From Phaeobacter piscinae (GTDB lineage Bacteria > Pseudomonadota > Alphaproteobacteria > Rhodobacterales > Rhodobacteraceae), in NCBI RefSeq assembly GCF_002407245.1, contig NZ_CP010681.1:682001-746000 (forward strand): DNA of 64,000 nucleotides, read 5' to 3'. Of the stretch, positions 52,477 through 61,875 are shown one piece after another. The stretch's first letter is position 1. Each line of letters begins with the position of its first letter. Made by a program: the position numbers and the translations under genes. The notes under the pieces were generated by a model. It was not told the DNA's origin, did not search any database, and saw only the letters and a program-made list of their open reading frames with translations.

Positions 52477-55400
52477 ATGACAGGCATGCAGAGTTCCGGG
52501 ACCTCCCGGGTCCTGGCGGTTCTGGGACCGACCAACACCGGCAAGACGCATTATGCAATCGAACGCATGTTGGGGCACCGCACCGGTGTCATGGGATTTC
52601 CGCTCCGTCTTTTGGCGCGGGAGGTTTATGACAAGGTGGTGGCGGCCCGCGGCCCCTCTGTGGTGGCGCTGGTCACCGGGGAGGAGCGGATCGTTCCGCC
52701 ACGTGCGCAGTATTGGATCTGCACGGTTGAGGCTATGCCCGAGGGCATGGGCTGTGATTTTCTGGCGGTAGATGAGATTCAGCTCTGCGCTGATCCGGAA
52801 CGCGGACATGTGTTCACTGACCGTCTCCTGCGGGCGCGAGGCACGCAGGAGACACTGTTTTTGGGTGCGGATACCATGCGCGGCCCGATCGCTGCACTGG
52901 TCCCCGGTGTCCAGTTTCTGCGCCGGGAGCGGCTTTCGGATCTGGTCTATTCTGGCTCAAAGAAGCTCAGCCGGATGCCCGCGCGCACAGCCATCGTCGG
53001 GTTTTCCATCGACAATGTCTATGCCATCGCTGAGCTGTTGCGCCGTCAAAAGGGCGGCGCGGCGGTGGTCATGGGCGCGCTCAGCCCACGGACGCGGAAC
53101 GCCCAGGTGGAGCTATACCAGAACGGAGAGGTGGACTATCTGGTTGCGACCGATGCCATCGGCATGGGCCTCAACCTCGATATTGATCACGTTGCCTTTT
53201 CCTCCCTGACCAAATTTGATGGGCGCCGGATGCGGCAGCTGGCGCCCAATGAGCTGGCGCAGATCGCCGGGCGGGCAGGGCGCGGCATGAGCCACGGCAG
53301 TTTCGGGGTGACCGGCGACGCGCCGCCACTGGACGATGGTGTGGCGCAGGCCATCATGGAGCATCGTTTCACGCCGCTGAAAAAGCTGAACTGGCGGTCC
53401 TCCAAGCTTCAATTTGGCACTGTAGAGGCGCTGATCCGTTCCCTCGAATCAGCACCAGAGGATCAGAATCTGGTCCGTGCACGCGAAGCGGATGATCTTA
53501 TCGCGCTGAAATCGCTTTCCCAACAGGATGAAATTCTGGCGCGGACAACCAACGCCCCCTCTGTGCGACTGCTGTGGGATGTCTGCCGGGTTCCCGATTT
53601 TCGCGGCATCTCTCAGTCGGAACATTCTGGCCTTTTGGGCGTTTTGTTCCAGTATCTGCACGGGTCCGGTGTGGTGCCGGACGATTGGCTGGCACGACAG
53701 ATAAAACGGATCGATAGGGTTGATGGCGACATTGACGCATTGTCGAAACGTTTGGCCTTTATCCGAACCTGGACCTACGTTGCACAACGGAACGGCTGGG
53801 TCCGTGATGAAAGTCATTGGCGCGGAGAGACGCGCGCTGTAGAAGACAGATTGTCGGACGCCTTGCACGAACGTCTGACTCAGCGATTTGTGGACCGGCG
53901 CACATCCGTGCTTTTGCGCCGGCTCAAACAGAAGGAGGCCCTTTTGGCCGAAGTGAATGACAAGGGTGAAGTGACCGTCGAAGGTGAATTCGTTGGTCGT
54001 CTTGAAGGGTTCCGGTTCTCGCCGGACAAGAGCGCTCAGGGCGCCGAGGCAAAGGCGTTGAAATCCGCCTCCCTGCAAGCACTCGCACCGCATTTCCATC
54101 TCCGGGCTGACCGTTTTTACAACGCGCCGGATACTGAAATTGATTTTACCGATCAGGGCGGCCTGATGTGGGGCGAGCATGCTGTCGGCAAATTGGTGGC
54201 CGGCGCAGATCCGCTGAACCCACGCATCGAGGTTTTTGTCGATGACGCTGCTGGGGCAGACGTCGCTCAGAAAGTCGAACGCCGCCTGCAGCATTTCATC
54301 TCCCGCAAGGTCAACGCGCTGTTTGAACCGCTGCTCAACCTGCAGCGGGACGAAGAGCTGACCGGCCTTGCGCGTGGCTTTGCCTTCCGCATGGTCGAGG
54401 GGCTGGGTCTTCTGCCGCGTGGAGCCGTCGCACAAGAGGTGAAGGATCTGGATCAGGATGCCCGTGGCGCGCTGCGCAAGCACGGCATTCGGTTTGGCCA
54501 GTTCACCATCTTCATGCCGCTGCTGCTGAAGCCGGCGCCGACGCGCCTGCGTCTGGTGCTCTGGGCGCTTGCCGAAGGTCTGGGGGAGTTCCCGGATGCA
54601 CCACCAGCTGGTCTGGTGACCGTGCCGGTCATCAAGGATGCACCGCAGGGGTATGATACCATGTGCGGGTATCGCAATGCAGGCGAACGCATGATCCGTA
54701 TCGATATGCTGGAACGCCTTGCAGATATGCTGCGGGCCGAAGACAGCCGTGGCGGTTTTGAAGCCAAGGCCGACATGCTGTCGATCACCGGCATGACGCT
54801 GGAGCAGTTTGCCGATCTGATGCAGGGGCTTGGCTACCAGGCTGACAAGGGCGAGCGGGTGAAAGCCAAGGCTGTTGATGCCGTGGTGACTGAAACCGGT
54901 ACGCCCGAAGCCGATGTTCCTGTCATGGATGCCGCTCAGCAGGTTGAGAACACGCCTGCCGCTGCGCCGGATGAGGCTGACACCGCTGCGACCACCGACG
55001 CTGTGGTCGCCGACCCGGCCGCGCCTGCTGACGTTCCGGTTGAGGTCACCGGGATCGAAGATGCCGGCGTTGCGCCTGTGGCGGAAGAGCTCGCTGATCC
55101 GGTTGCTGCCGATCCGATCCCGGAAACCGCAGAAATTGAGACACCTGTCGGCGATGCGGCGGATGCGAAGGTTGAGGAACAGGAAACCGAGGTTTTCTAT
55201 ACCTTCACCTGGGGCCGCGCTCGCAAGACCGGTGGCAACCGCAACGGCAATCGGCGTGGTCAGGAGGCTGGTGGCGACCGTGGCGGTGCCAAACGCGGTG
55301 GTGATGCCCCGCGTGGCAAGGGTAAACCGCGCGGCGGTAAGCCGGGCGGTCGTGATGGCAAACCCGGCAAAAAGGGCGGCCGTCAGGATCAGGGCAGCAA

Positions 55401-55494
55401 GACCTATTCGGCGCGCCCGCCGAAGAAGGAAAAGCAGATTGACCCCGACAACCCCTTTGCCGCAGCGCTGATGGGGTTGAAGCAATCCGATTGA
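52477..55494 (+). CDS. SUV3-like DExH-box RNA helicase
   Basis: A 1005-residue helicase of the mitochondrial SUV3 group found in Alphaproteobacteria. Walker A is GPTNTGKTH (17-25), motif II is DEIQ (99-102) and motif VI QIAGRAGRG lies near residues 262-270; the SUV3 C-terminal domain follows. Residues about 790-905 are an Ala/Glu/Asp/Val-rich linker and about 907-985 a Gly/Arg/Lys-rich basic tail, a probable RNA-binding extension. In mitochondria SUV3 works with polynucleotide phosphorylase in RNA decay; a like role here is inference. The S4 gene follows by 22 bp. Confidence 0.92.
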   Translation: MTGMQSSGTSRVLAVLGPTNTGKTHYAIERMLGHRTGVMGFPLRLLAREVYDKVVAARGPSVVALVTGEERIVPPRAQYWICTVEAMPEGMGCDFLAVDEIQLCADPERGHVFTDRLLRARGTQETLFLGADTMRGPIAALVPGVQFLRRERLSDLVYSGSKKLSRMPARTAIVGFSIDNVYAIAELLRRQKGGAAVVMGALSPRTRNAQVELYQNGEVDYLVATDAIGMGLNLDIDHVAFSSLTKFDGRRMRQLAPNELAQIAGRAGRGMSHGSFGVTGDAPPLDDGVAQAIMEHRFTPLKKLNWRSSKLQFGTVEALIRSLESAPEDQNLVRAREADDLIALKSLSQQDEILARTTNAPSVRLLWDVCRVPDFRGISQSEHSGLLGVLFQYLHGSGVVPDDWLARQIKRIDRVDGDIDALSKRLAFIRTWTYVAQRNGWVRDESHWRGETRAVEDRLSDALHERLTQRFVDRRTSVLLRRLKQKEALLAEVNDKGEVTVEGEFVGRLEGFRFSPDKSAQGAEAKALKSASLQALAPHFHLRADRFYNAPDTEIDFTDQGGLMWGEHAVGKLVAGADPLNPRIEVFVDDAAGADVAQKVERRLQHFISRKVNALFEPLLNLQRDEELTGLARGFAFRMVEGLGLLPRGAVAQEVKDLDQDARGALRKHGIRFGQFTIFMPLLLKPAPTRLRLVLWALAEGLGEFPDAPPAGLVTVPVIKDAPQGYDTMCGYRNAGERMIRIDMLERLADMLRAEDSRGGFEAKADMLSITGMTLEQFADLMQGLGYQADKGERVKAKAVDAVVTETGTPEADVPVMDAAQQVENTPAAAPDEADTAATTDAVVADPAAPADVPVEVTGIEDAGVAPVAEELADPVAADPIPETAEIETPVGDAADAKVEEQETEVFYTFTWGRARKTGGNRNGNRRGQEAGGDRGGAKRGGDAPRGKGKPRGGKPGGRDGKPGKKGGRQDQGSKTYSARPPKKEKQIDPDNPFAAALMGLKQSD

Positions 55495-55516
55495 TCGGCT
55501 GCTGAAACCAAAGTGT

Positions 55517-55888
55517 GTGCTGGTGAGCGAGAAGATCAGAATTGACAAATGGTTGTGGCAGGCGCGGTTCTTCAAGACCCGCAGCCTGTCCGCCAAAATG
55601 GTCAGTGGTGGTCATCTTCGTCTCAATGGCAACAAAATCGCTAAACCGGCTCAGAACGTCTCTTCCGGGGATGTTCTGACCTTCCCGCAGGGCCGCATCA
55701 TCCGAACCGTGCGGATCGAAGCCCTCGGAACACGGCGCGGACCAGCCCCAGAGGCACAGGCGCTGTACTTTGATTTGACCGAAAAACAGGACCCCGTGCC
55801 GCGCAACCCGCGCTACGAGGGAAAAGGTCGCCCGGATAAGAAGGAGCGCAGAGCGCTTGATCTTAGTCGCCGGGATGGTGCGTTTTGA
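55517..55888 (+). CDS. S4 domain RNA-binding protein, HslR family
   Basis: A 123-residue basic protein with an N-terminal S4 domain (IRIDKWLWQARFFKTRSLSA, then GHLRLNGNKIAKP) and a Lys/Arg-rich C-terminus, as in HslR (Hsp15), which rescues stalled 50S subunits carrying peptidyl-tRNA. The start is GTG at 55517 or GTG at 55523; both lie just before the S4 domain. It follows the helicase and precedes fdxA, a conserved-looking alphaproteobacterial order. Confidence 0.9.
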   Translation: MLVSEKIRIDKWLWQARFFKTRSLSAKMVSGGHLRLNGNKIAKPAQNVSSGDVLTFPQGRIIRTVRIEALGTRRGPAPEAQALYFDLTEKQDPVPRNPRYEGKGRPDKKERRALDLSRRDGAF

Positions 55889-55952
55889 CATCTTGAAGCC
55901 GGCGCTTCGGTGATTTAGCTACAAGCCAAACAGCTACGGGACTCGGCCAACC

Positions 55953-56291
55953 ATGACTTATGTTGTTACGGATAACTGCATCGCCTGCAAATACACCGAC
56001 TGCGTCGAAGTCTGTCCGGTCGATTGCTTCTATGAGGGTGAGAACACATTGGTGATCCACCCTGATGAATGTATTGATTGCGGTGTTTGTGAACCGGAAT
56101 GCCCGGCGGACGCGATCCGCCCCGATACGGAACCGGACATGGATAAATGGGTTGAGTTCAACCGCAAATATTCTGAAATGTGGCCGGTCATCGTCTCCAA
56201 GAAAGACCCGCTTCCCGAGGCGGAAGAGCGCGACGGCGAAGAGGGCAAGCTGGAGAAATATTTCTCCGAGGCTCCAGGCGAAGGCGGCTGA
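55953..56291 (+). CDS. fdxA: Seven-iron ferredoxin (3Fe-4S / 4Fe-4S)
   Basis: A 112-residue FdxA-type ferredoxin. Cys9, Cys17 and Cys50 fit the 3Fe-4S site; Cys21, Cys40, Cys43 and Cys46 the 4Fe-4S site; Cys12 and Cys25 are extra. The C-terminal extension with [15 protein letters not shown] is typical of the Azotobacter ferredoxin I type. It is a small soluble electron carrier. The carD gene lies 362 bp downstream on the same strand. Confidence 0.96.
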   Translation: MTYVVTDNCIACKYTDCVEVCPVDCFYEGENTLVIHPDECIDCGVCEPECPADAIRPDTEPDMDKWVEFNRKYSEMWPVIVSKKDPLPEAEERDGEEGKLEKYFSEAPGEGG

Positions 56292-56445
56292 GCCAAGGCT
56301 CCTGGCAGGACTATCGCATCATGTGAGCGGCGACTCACCTCCGGTGTTCTTGGCGCTGCTGCCAGGGATGCGCTGGAAGGTGAGCCCGTTTTGCGGTGTT
56401 TTCTATGGTCCGATAGCCCGCCACCATGAGGTTTCACGGGTCCTC

Positions 56446-56460
56446 GCCTTTTTGTAAGGC
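56446..56460. terminator. Short hairpin terminator downstream of fdxA
   Basis: GCCTT-TTTGT-AAGGC stem of 5 bp followed by an A6 run on the plus strand (a T6 run on the minus strand). Orientation favours the minus strand, where no gene is known, so its role is uncertain. Confidence 0.35.
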
Positions 56461-56468
56461 AAAAAATG

Positions 56469-56477
56469 TGATATACT
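56469..56477 (+). promoter_or_regulatory. Extended -10 promoter for carD
   Basis: TGATATACT gives the TGn extension plus a near-consensus -10 (TATACT). No good -35 is seen, as usual for extended -10 promoters. Transcription near 56484 would give a leader of about 170 bases. Confidence 0.55.
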
Positions 56478-56653
56478 CAGTCAGCAAATGACCAATCACG
56501 GATGTCCGCCTTGGCTGTGCGCCTTATGTCGCACGGGTCTGTTGGCGGTTTTCCTGCGACATGTCTGCGACGCGGATCTTCGGATCATCGCGCGTGTGGA
56601 CCTGTGGCAGCCCAGCCGATCCTGACATCGGCACATAGCGAGGAAAGACCTGT

Positions 56654-57166
56654 ATGACTAAATCGAAGAAGCCTGAATTCCGCCCCGACGACTATGTTGT
56701 GTACCCCGCCCATGGCGTTGGCCAGATCATTTCGATCGAGGAGCAGGAAGTGGCCGGCTTCGCGCTGGAACTGTTTGTGATCACCTTCGAGAAGGACAAG
56801 ATGACCCTGCGGGTGCCGACCAACAAGGCAACCGAAATTGGCATGCGGTCGCTCAGCTCCCCCGATGTGATCGCCAAAGCGATGACCACGCTCAAGGGTA
56901 AGGCGAAAGTAAAGCGCGCGATGTGGTCGCGCCGTGCCCAAGAGTATGAGCAGAAAATCAACTCGGGTGATCTGATTTCCATCGCGGAAGTGGTCCGCGA
57001 CCTGCACCGCACCGATGATCAGCGTGAGCAGAGCTATTCGGAACGTCAGCTTTATGAGGCCGCGCTTGAGCGTCTGACACGTGAGGTCGCTGCGGTGTCT
57101 GGTGGCGATGAAATTTCTGCTGCAAAGCAGGTTGACGAGGTGCTGACCTCCCGCGCTGCAGCGTGA
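56654..57166 (+). CDS. CarD family transcriptional regulator
   Basis: A 170-residue CarD protein: N-terminal RNA-polymerase-interacting domain (FRPDDYVVYPAHGVGQIISI, then FEKDKMTLRVPTNKATEIGMR) and a helical C-terminal DNA-binding domain with the conserved Trp in AMWSRRAQEYE. CarD binds the beta subunit and stabilises open complexes, mainly at rRNA and other strong promoters. AGCGAGGAAAG precedes the ATG. A terminator follows. Confidence 0.95.
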   Translation: MTKSKKPEFRPDDYVVYPAHGVGQIISIEEQEVAGFALELFVITFEKDKMTLRVPTNKATEIGMRSLSSPDVIAKAMTTLKGKAKVKRAMWSRRAQEYEQKINSGDLISIAEVVRDLHRTDDQREQSYSERQLYEAALERLTREVAAVSGGDEISAAKQVDEVLTSRAAA

Positions 57167-57220
57167 TCATCACCTAATACAGCGTTGATCTAGTCTGCTG
57201 TATATTTTGGGAATCAAAAC

Positions 57221-57250
57221 AAAGGCTGCGTCTCAGGGCGTGGCCTTTTA
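57221..57250 (+). terminator. Terminator of carD
   Basis: AAAGGC (57221-57226) pairs with GCCTTT (57243-57248) with further partial pairing inside, followed by TATT. It lies 55 bases past the carD stop. Confidence 0.7.
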
Positions 57251-57698
57251 TTCTTGGGCCTATGTTCTAGCCCCACCTGATGTTGCCGCGTGGATTTGAC
57301 AAGGCTGTGCAACCTACGATTCCCCCGAACAACTGAGTCCATGGATAATGGGCAAAAGTCCTCGCCTAGCTGATCTGCATGGCCGTGCGGAGCTAAAACG
57401 GGCGCCAGCATTAGATTCTGGCTCATCCGTCCACTCGTTGGCACACATCGTTGTGTTGAGGTTGTTTTTGGAAACCACTCTGCCCGAAGGGGTGCCTTTT
57501 TTGCATTTTGCGGGAATGAGACTGATCCACTCCTCTCAACTGCGGCAGCGGTGCGGGGCTGAAACCACTGGCAGTAGCGTCTTCACCATGGGGAGGCTTG
57601 TTGGCGAAATATAGTTGGTATTCTTTCTAGAGTTGGGGGGCTTATTCGTACGGCTGACGCAGTGATCTTTAATCTGCAGCGAGTTGTCTATACTTGTA

Positions 57699-57724
57699 AC
57701 CAAAGTGGGCTGCCCCGCCTTGGT
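57699..57724. terminator. Strong hairpin, possible cobS terminator
   Basis: ACCAA/TTGGT outer stem and GTGGG/CCCGC inner stem (one G-T pair, one mismatch between) with a 4-base loop. It lies 77 bases past the cobS stop on the minus strand. No proper T tract follows, so termination is uncertain; it could equally be part of a small RNA. Confidence 0.4.
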
Positions 57725-57800
57725 TTGGGTACAGGATGTCGTCAACACCGTAACGGGCAGGCAGAGATCAGCATCAACAGAGTTGAATACATAGAGGCGT

Positions 57801-58559
57801 TCAGCTCAGCGCGGCCGTCAGGCAGAGCAGTCCGACAAGCTCACTTAGTTGCTGCGTCGCCCCCAGGACATCTCCGGTCTGCCCACCGATCTTGGTCTGG
57901 GCGGTGGCGGCGATGACGGCAGTCACAACACACATTGCCAGGAGGGGTCCCCAGGCGGTCCAGCCAAGGATTAGAACGGCAGCTAGCGTTGCAATCGCCA
58001 GCCCCAATCCGCAGTTGCGCCAGGGAGGGCGCCCGACGGCGGAGGACAGGCCGGTGGCGCGCGCATTTGGCAGAGCGGCCATAACGGCCGGCATCATAGC
58101 CCGGCTCAGCATAGCCACCGGCAAGAGCGCCCACACTGCACCTGCCGCCAGCAGGCCCGCATAGGCCATCCAGCGCAGACCAATTGTCAGGATCAGCGCC
58201 AGTACACCATAAGTGCCGATTTGGCTGTCCTTCATGATCTCCAACCGCCGCTCACGGGTGAAGCCCCCCCAGAACCCGTCTGCGGTGTCCGCCAATCCGT
58301 CTTCGTGCATGGCACCCGTCAGTAGCGTTTGCATAAGTAGCGCAATCCCAGCCGCCAGCATCGGATTCAGGCCCGCCCTAAGCAGGATCGCCGCAGAAAG
58401 ACACGCCGGTACCGCAACGGCAACCCCGGCGAAGGGAAATGCCCATGTCGCGTGCGCATGCCGCGCAAACCGCTGTTTTTGCAACACTGGCATGGGCAAC
58501 CGTGTTAACAAGATCAACACAAGCAGAAAATCTACCCCAGATATGTCGTTTTTTCGCAT
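57801..58559 (-). CDS. cobS: Adenosylcobinamide-GDP ribazoletransferase
   Basis: A 252-residue integral membrane enzyme with several hydrophobic helices and the family motif [18 protein letters not shown]. It joins adenosylcobinamide-GDP with alpha-ribazole in the last step of cobalamin assembly. It is divergent from cobT, which supplies the alpha-ribazole phosphate. Confidence 0.95.
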   Translation of the reverse strand: MRKNDISGVDFLLVLILLTRLPMPVLQKQRFARHAHATWAFPFAGVAVAVPACLSAAILLRAGLNPMLAAGIALLMQTLLTGAMHEDGLADTADGFWGGFTRERRLEIMKDSQIGTYGVLALILTIGLRWMAYAGLLAAGAVWALLPVAMLSRAMMPAVMAALPNARATGLSSAVGRPPWRNCGLGLAIATLAAVLILGWTAWGPLLAMCVVTAVIAATAQTKIGGQTGDVLGATQQLSELVGLLCLTAALS

Positions 58560-58658
58560 TTGCGGGCCTCACGGAGGGCTTGCGGTGTCAAGATGAACCG
58601 GTACATACGGATGACCCGCTTTACCTGCGACGACCCCTTCGATGCAATGAGGCTTTCC

Positions 58659-59675
58659 ATGCTGTCACCGCTCTTTTCGCTTGATCACTTTCGTGCGCAG
58701 CTTGCGCAGGCTCCGGGCGTGGATGAACGGGCTGAAACGGCGGCGGCCGAACGCAACAGTCAATTGACCAAACCGCCGGGTTCGCTTGGGCGGCTCGAGG
58801 ATTTGGCGATTTGGTATGGCAGCTGGCGTGGCACAGAGCGTCCTGTGATCCGCGCGCCGCAGGTGATCGTCTTTGCAGGCAACCACGGGATCGTGCAACA
58901 GGGGGTCTCGGCCTTTCCCAGCGAGGTGACCGCGCAAATGGTCGCCAACTTCAAACACGGCGGCGCCGCGATCAACCAGCTGGCCAAGCTGGCGGGCGCC
59001 CGTCTTGATGTCCATAGTCTCGATCTGGAAACGCCAACGAAGGATTTTACCAAAGACGCGGCCATGGACAGCGCTGAATTACTTAGCGCGCTGCAAACCG
59101 GGTGGAAATCGGTTGATCCCTCCGCCGATCTGCTTGTGGTGGGAGAGATGGGCATAGGCAATACCACACCGGCCGCGGCGCTGGCCTGCGCGCTGTTCGG
59201 CGGTGACGCCGGGGATTGGACCGGACGTGGGACTGGTGTCGATGACACGGGCCTTGCGAACAAAACTCGCGTTGTGGCGGAAGGGGTGGCGTTGCACGGC
59301 CCGGCCATCACCGACGGTGTTGAGGCGCTGCGCCGCCTCGGCGGGCGCGAGATTGCCGCCATGGCCGGGGCCATGACCGCGGCTCGCATGATGAAAATTC
59401 CGGTCATTCTGGACGGATTTATCTGTTGTGCGGCGGCCGCCTGCTTGATGCGGACCCACCCGGCGGCACTGGATCATGTCGTCGCCGGTCACCAGAGTGC
59501 CGAAAGCGCCCATGCCGCATTGCTGACCCATCTTGGTAAGCCACCGTTTCTCTCGCTGGATCTACGCCTTGGGGAGGGGTCTGGTGCGGCCTTGGCCATC
59601 CAGGTGCTGCGGGCGGCTGTCGCGTGCCACAGCGGCATGGCAACTTTTGAAGAGGCGGGCGTTACCGGCAGTTGA
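58659..59675 (+). CDS. cobT: Nicotinate-nucleotide-dimethylbenzimidazole phosphoribosyltransferase
   Basis: A 338-residue enzyme, the normal length, counted from the ATG at 58659 (GAGG seven bases upstream) rather than from earlier in-frame ATGs. Blocks [38 protein letters not shown] (in part), [14 protein letters not shown] and the C-terminal catalytic Glu in LGEGSGAAL are clear. It makes alpha-ribazole phosphate from nicotinate mononucleotide and dimethylbenzimidazole. No cobalamin riboswitch was recognised in the 99-bp gap to cobS. Confidence 0.95.
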   Translation: MLSPLFSLDHFRAQLAQAPGVDERAETAAAERNSQLTKPPGSLGRLEDLAIWYGSWRGTERPVIRAPQVIVFAGNHGIVQQGVSAFPSEVTAQMVANFKHGGAAINQLAKLAGARLDVHSLDLETPTKDFTKDAAMDSAELLSALQTGWKSVDPSADLLVVGEMGIGNTTPAAALACALFGGDAGDWTGRGTGVDDTGLANKTRVVAEGVALHGPAITDGVEALRRLGGREIAAMAGAMTAARMMKIPVILDGFICCAAAACLMRTHPAALDHVVAGHQSAESAHAALLTHLGKPPFLSLDLRLGEGSGAALAIQVLRAAVACHSGMATFEEAGVTGS

Positions 59676-59719
59676 GCCGTTGCTATATGCCGCCGATACC
59701 ACCTAGCCGTAGCGCCTTC

Positions 59720-59750
59720 TGACCGGCCGCGCGACGCAGCGGCGCGGTCA
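59720..59750. terminator. Hairpin between cobT and the antiporter gene
   Basis: TGACCG plus GCCGC pair with GCGGC plus CGGTCA with a one-base bulge (11 bp), overlapping the antiporter stop codon. No T tract. Possible shared end for convergent transcripts. Confidence 0.3.
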
Positions 59751-61640
59751 TGCTGACTTCTGGTCGGAGGACTTCTTGGCCTCAGCAAGCTCGAGCAACG
59801 CTGTTTCCAGATCTTTTTCCAGCTCACGGGCGCGGGCGATATAAGCCGGGTTTTCGCTGGTTGGCGTTCCGGGGATCCAGAGGCTCGCCAGTTCACGCAC
59901 GGTCTGACGATCATGGGCATAGAACGTCTGTTCGGCTTGCGCCGCCTCATATTCGCTCAGCCCGATCTGCTCTAGAACATAGCGTCCGGCGCGCAGGGAA
60001 CTGTCGAACATCTCACGCACGATATCATTCGCCCCTGCCCTGTAGAGCTCAAACACGTGGTTGCGATCAAATGCGCGCGCAATAATATGCAGATCCGGAT
60101 AGCCGCGGCGGGCATGGGCAACCAGCCTGAGCGCCGCCTCTCTGTCGTCAAGTGCCACAACAAGAACCTTAGCCTTTGCAATACCTGCTGCTTTCAGCAG
60201 TTCGGGGCGGGTCGGATCACCGAGGAAGCTCTTGACGCCAAACCGCCGCATCAGCTGCACGGATGCCATGTTGCTGTCCAGAACCACGGTATTGAACCCA
60301 CTGGCACGGACCAGGCGATTGACGATCTGACCGAAGCGTCCAATCCCGGCCACGATGACCGGACCTTCTTCGTCGATCTCATCTGCGGCCTGTTCCTTGG
60401 GGCTGTCCTTGCTGTATTTCGACAGCAGGTCATGGAGGATGAACAGCAGCGGTGTGATCAGCATGGATAGCGCGATCACAAGAAGCAATTTCTCTGACAG
60501 TTCGGGTGGCACCACATTGAGCTGCCGGGAAAATGCCAGCAGGACAAATCCGAACTCACCCGCCTGCGCAAGGCCCAGCGTAAACAGCCAGTGGTCACGT
60601 TTCTTCAGGCCGAACGCTTTGCCCACAAAGTAGAGCACCGCGCCTTTTGCAATGATGACCAGAAGGGCAAGACCGATCAGATCGCCCGGTTCGGCCAGAA
60701 ACAGGCGATAGTTGATGCCGGCGCCGACCGTGATGAAAAACAGGCCCAGAAGCAGCCCCTTGAAGGGGTTGAGGTCGCTCTCCAGCTCGTGCCGAAATTC
60801 ACTGTTTGCCAGCACAACACCCGCCAAAAAAGCGCCAAGCGCAGGCGAGAGACCGACCAGCGTCATCAGGAAGGAGATGCCAACGACGATCATCAGCGCC
60901 AGGGCCGTGTACATTTCGCGCAGGTTGGAGGCATGGATAAACCGGAACACTGGCCGTGCCAGATAAACTCCGGCCAACACAATTGAAGCTATTGCAGCAA
61001 GGGTCACCAGAGTGACGGCCCACCCCGGCAGCCCTTCGACCAGTGAGAGAGTGGCGTGGCTGGATGCGCCATGGGCGTCATCAGCGGTGCGCGCGATGGA
61101 TCCATCCCCGGTGATCTGCGCGCCATGTTGGGTCGCCAGCAGCGGTAGCAAGGCAAGAATCGGGATGACCGCGATGTCCTGCGTGAGCAGAACTGAAAAT
61201 GTGGCCCGCCCCCCGCCGGTCCGCATCAACCCCTTCTCAGAAAGAGTCTGCAGTACGATGGCGGTTGAGGAGAGCGAGAGCGCCAGCCCAACGGCCAGCC
61301 CCACCTGCCAGGTCTCGCCGGCCAGCATAGCGGCCCCCATCAGGGCCATCGTGCTGACGAGGATCTGCAGGCCGCCCAAACCGAGCAGCTTATGCCGCAT
61401 CGCCCAAAGTGCGCGCGGCTCCAGCTCCAACCCGATCAGAAAGAGCATCATAACAACGCCGAATTCGGCAAAATGGCGCAGATCTTCGGCTTCGCTTCCA
61501 ACGAAGCCGAACACGGGTCCGATGATGATGCCGGCTGCCAGATAGCCTAGGACCGACCCAAGCCCGAGACGTGCCGCAATGGGAACGGCAATCACCGCGG
61601 CTGCAAGGTAAATTGTCGCTTGATAGAGAAATGCATCCAT
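59748..61640 (-). CDS. Monovalent cation:proton antiporter, CPA2 family (KefB/KefC-like)
   Basis: A 630-residue protein: about 13 membrane helices (residues 1-385, with LGYLAAGIIIGPVFGFV and the ion-site region GAFLAGVVLANSEFRHELE) followed by a cytoplasmic TrkA-N/RCK nucleotide-binding domain (GIGRFGQIVNRLVRASG, with Asp in VVLDS). It likely exchanges K+ or Na+ for H+. KefC-type glutathione gating is possible but not shown. The ATG at 61640 starts right before the first helix. Confidence 0.93.
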   Translation of the reverse strand: MDAFLYQATIYLAAAVIAVPIAARLGLGSVLGYLAAGIIIGPVFGFVGSEAEDLRHFAEFGVVMMLFLIGLELEPRALWAMRHKLLGLGGLQILVSTMALMGAAMLAGETWQVGLAVGLALSLSSTAIVLQTLSEKGLMRTGGGRATFSVLLTQDIAVIPILALLPLLATQHGAQITGDGSIARTADDAHGASSHATLSLVEGLPGWAVTLVTLAAIASIVLAGVYLARPVFRFIHASNLREMYTALALMIVVGISFLMTLVGLSPALGAFLAGVVLANSEFRHELESDLNPFKGLLLGLFFITVGAGINYRLFLAEPGDLIGLALLVIIAKGAVLYFVGKAFGLKKRDHWLFTLGLAQAGEFGFVLLAFSRQLNVVPPELSEKLLLVIALSMLITPLLFILHDLLSKYSKDSPKEQAADEIDEEGPVIVAGIGRFGQIVNRLVRASGFNTVVLDSNMASVQLMRRFGVKSFLGDPTRPELLKAAGIAKAKVLVVALDDREAALRLVAHARRGYPDLHIIARAFDRNHVFELYRAGANDIVREMFDSSLRAGRYVLEQIGLSEYEAAQAEQTFYAHDRQTVRELASLWIPGTPTSENPAYIARARELEKDLETALLELAEAKKSSDQKSA

Positions 61641-61875
61641 ATGCTTTGGTATCGCAAGCGGTGCCCGGCTTGGCAATGTTTAACATGCCATCGCAGTGCA
61701 GCGCGCCCGAGCGGCCTTTCCTGACGCTGCAATGGCTGCAAATGGTTGGGGGAAAGCAACCCGCGTAGACCCACTTGACCGGCCAACTGCGCCCTCCGGT
61801 GGTCGCCCAAGGCACGCGTGTCTTCAGGAACTACAGGGGCTGCTTTCGAGGCTCACTTGGCACCGGTGAGAATGG

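Larger units (their letters stand above)
56292..56653 (+). other. 362-bp fdxA-carD intergenic region with promoter and structured leader
   Basis: No gene is convincing. From left to right it holds a GCCTT/AAGGC hairpin with flanking T and A runs (56446-56460), an extended -10 promoter (56469-56477), an 8-bp perfect stem (ATGTCGCA 56526-56533 with TGCGACAT 56555-56562) and a 6-bp perfect hairpin (GCCGAT/ATCGGC, 56615-56632) 21 bases before the carD ATG. A 45-codon open frame from ATG 56488 has no ribosome site. Confidence 0.6.
57167..57800. other. 634-bp gene-free region between convergent carD and cobS
   Basis: Only 3' ends face this stretch, so neither neighbour needs a promoter here. It is less GC-rich than its surroundings. 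It holds the carD terminator (57221-57249), a T6 run after a weak hairpin near 57476-57500, a TATACT box (57689-57694) and a strong hairpin at 57699-57724. No tRNA and no protein with family-like features were seen; an 88-codon frame at 57348-57614 is unconvincing. It could hold a small RNA or be a degraded remnant. Confidence 0.5.

Noticed and set aside
53449..55596. Very long open frame on the minus strand opposite the helicase gene (also 48917-50494, 50531-51859, 4677-5987, 22870-23949, 24855-25907, 9352-10320)
   Set aside because: High-GC coding DNA leaves long stop-free antisense frames. These proteins have biased composition (His, Arg, Gln rich), no recognisable domains, and lie wholly opposite well-supported genes.
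56488..56625. 45-codon frame in the carD leader, possible leader peptide
   Set aside because: No Shine-Dalgarno sequence and composition like random sequence; retained only as a note on the leader.
57348..57614. Plus-strand frame of 88 codons in the carD-cobS gap
   Set aside because: No ribosome site, no domain-like sequence and no partner; it cannot be separated from chance.
58560..58658. Cobalamin riboswitch between cobS and cobT
   Set aside because: The gap is only 99 bp and I see no B12-box-like core; too short for the full element.
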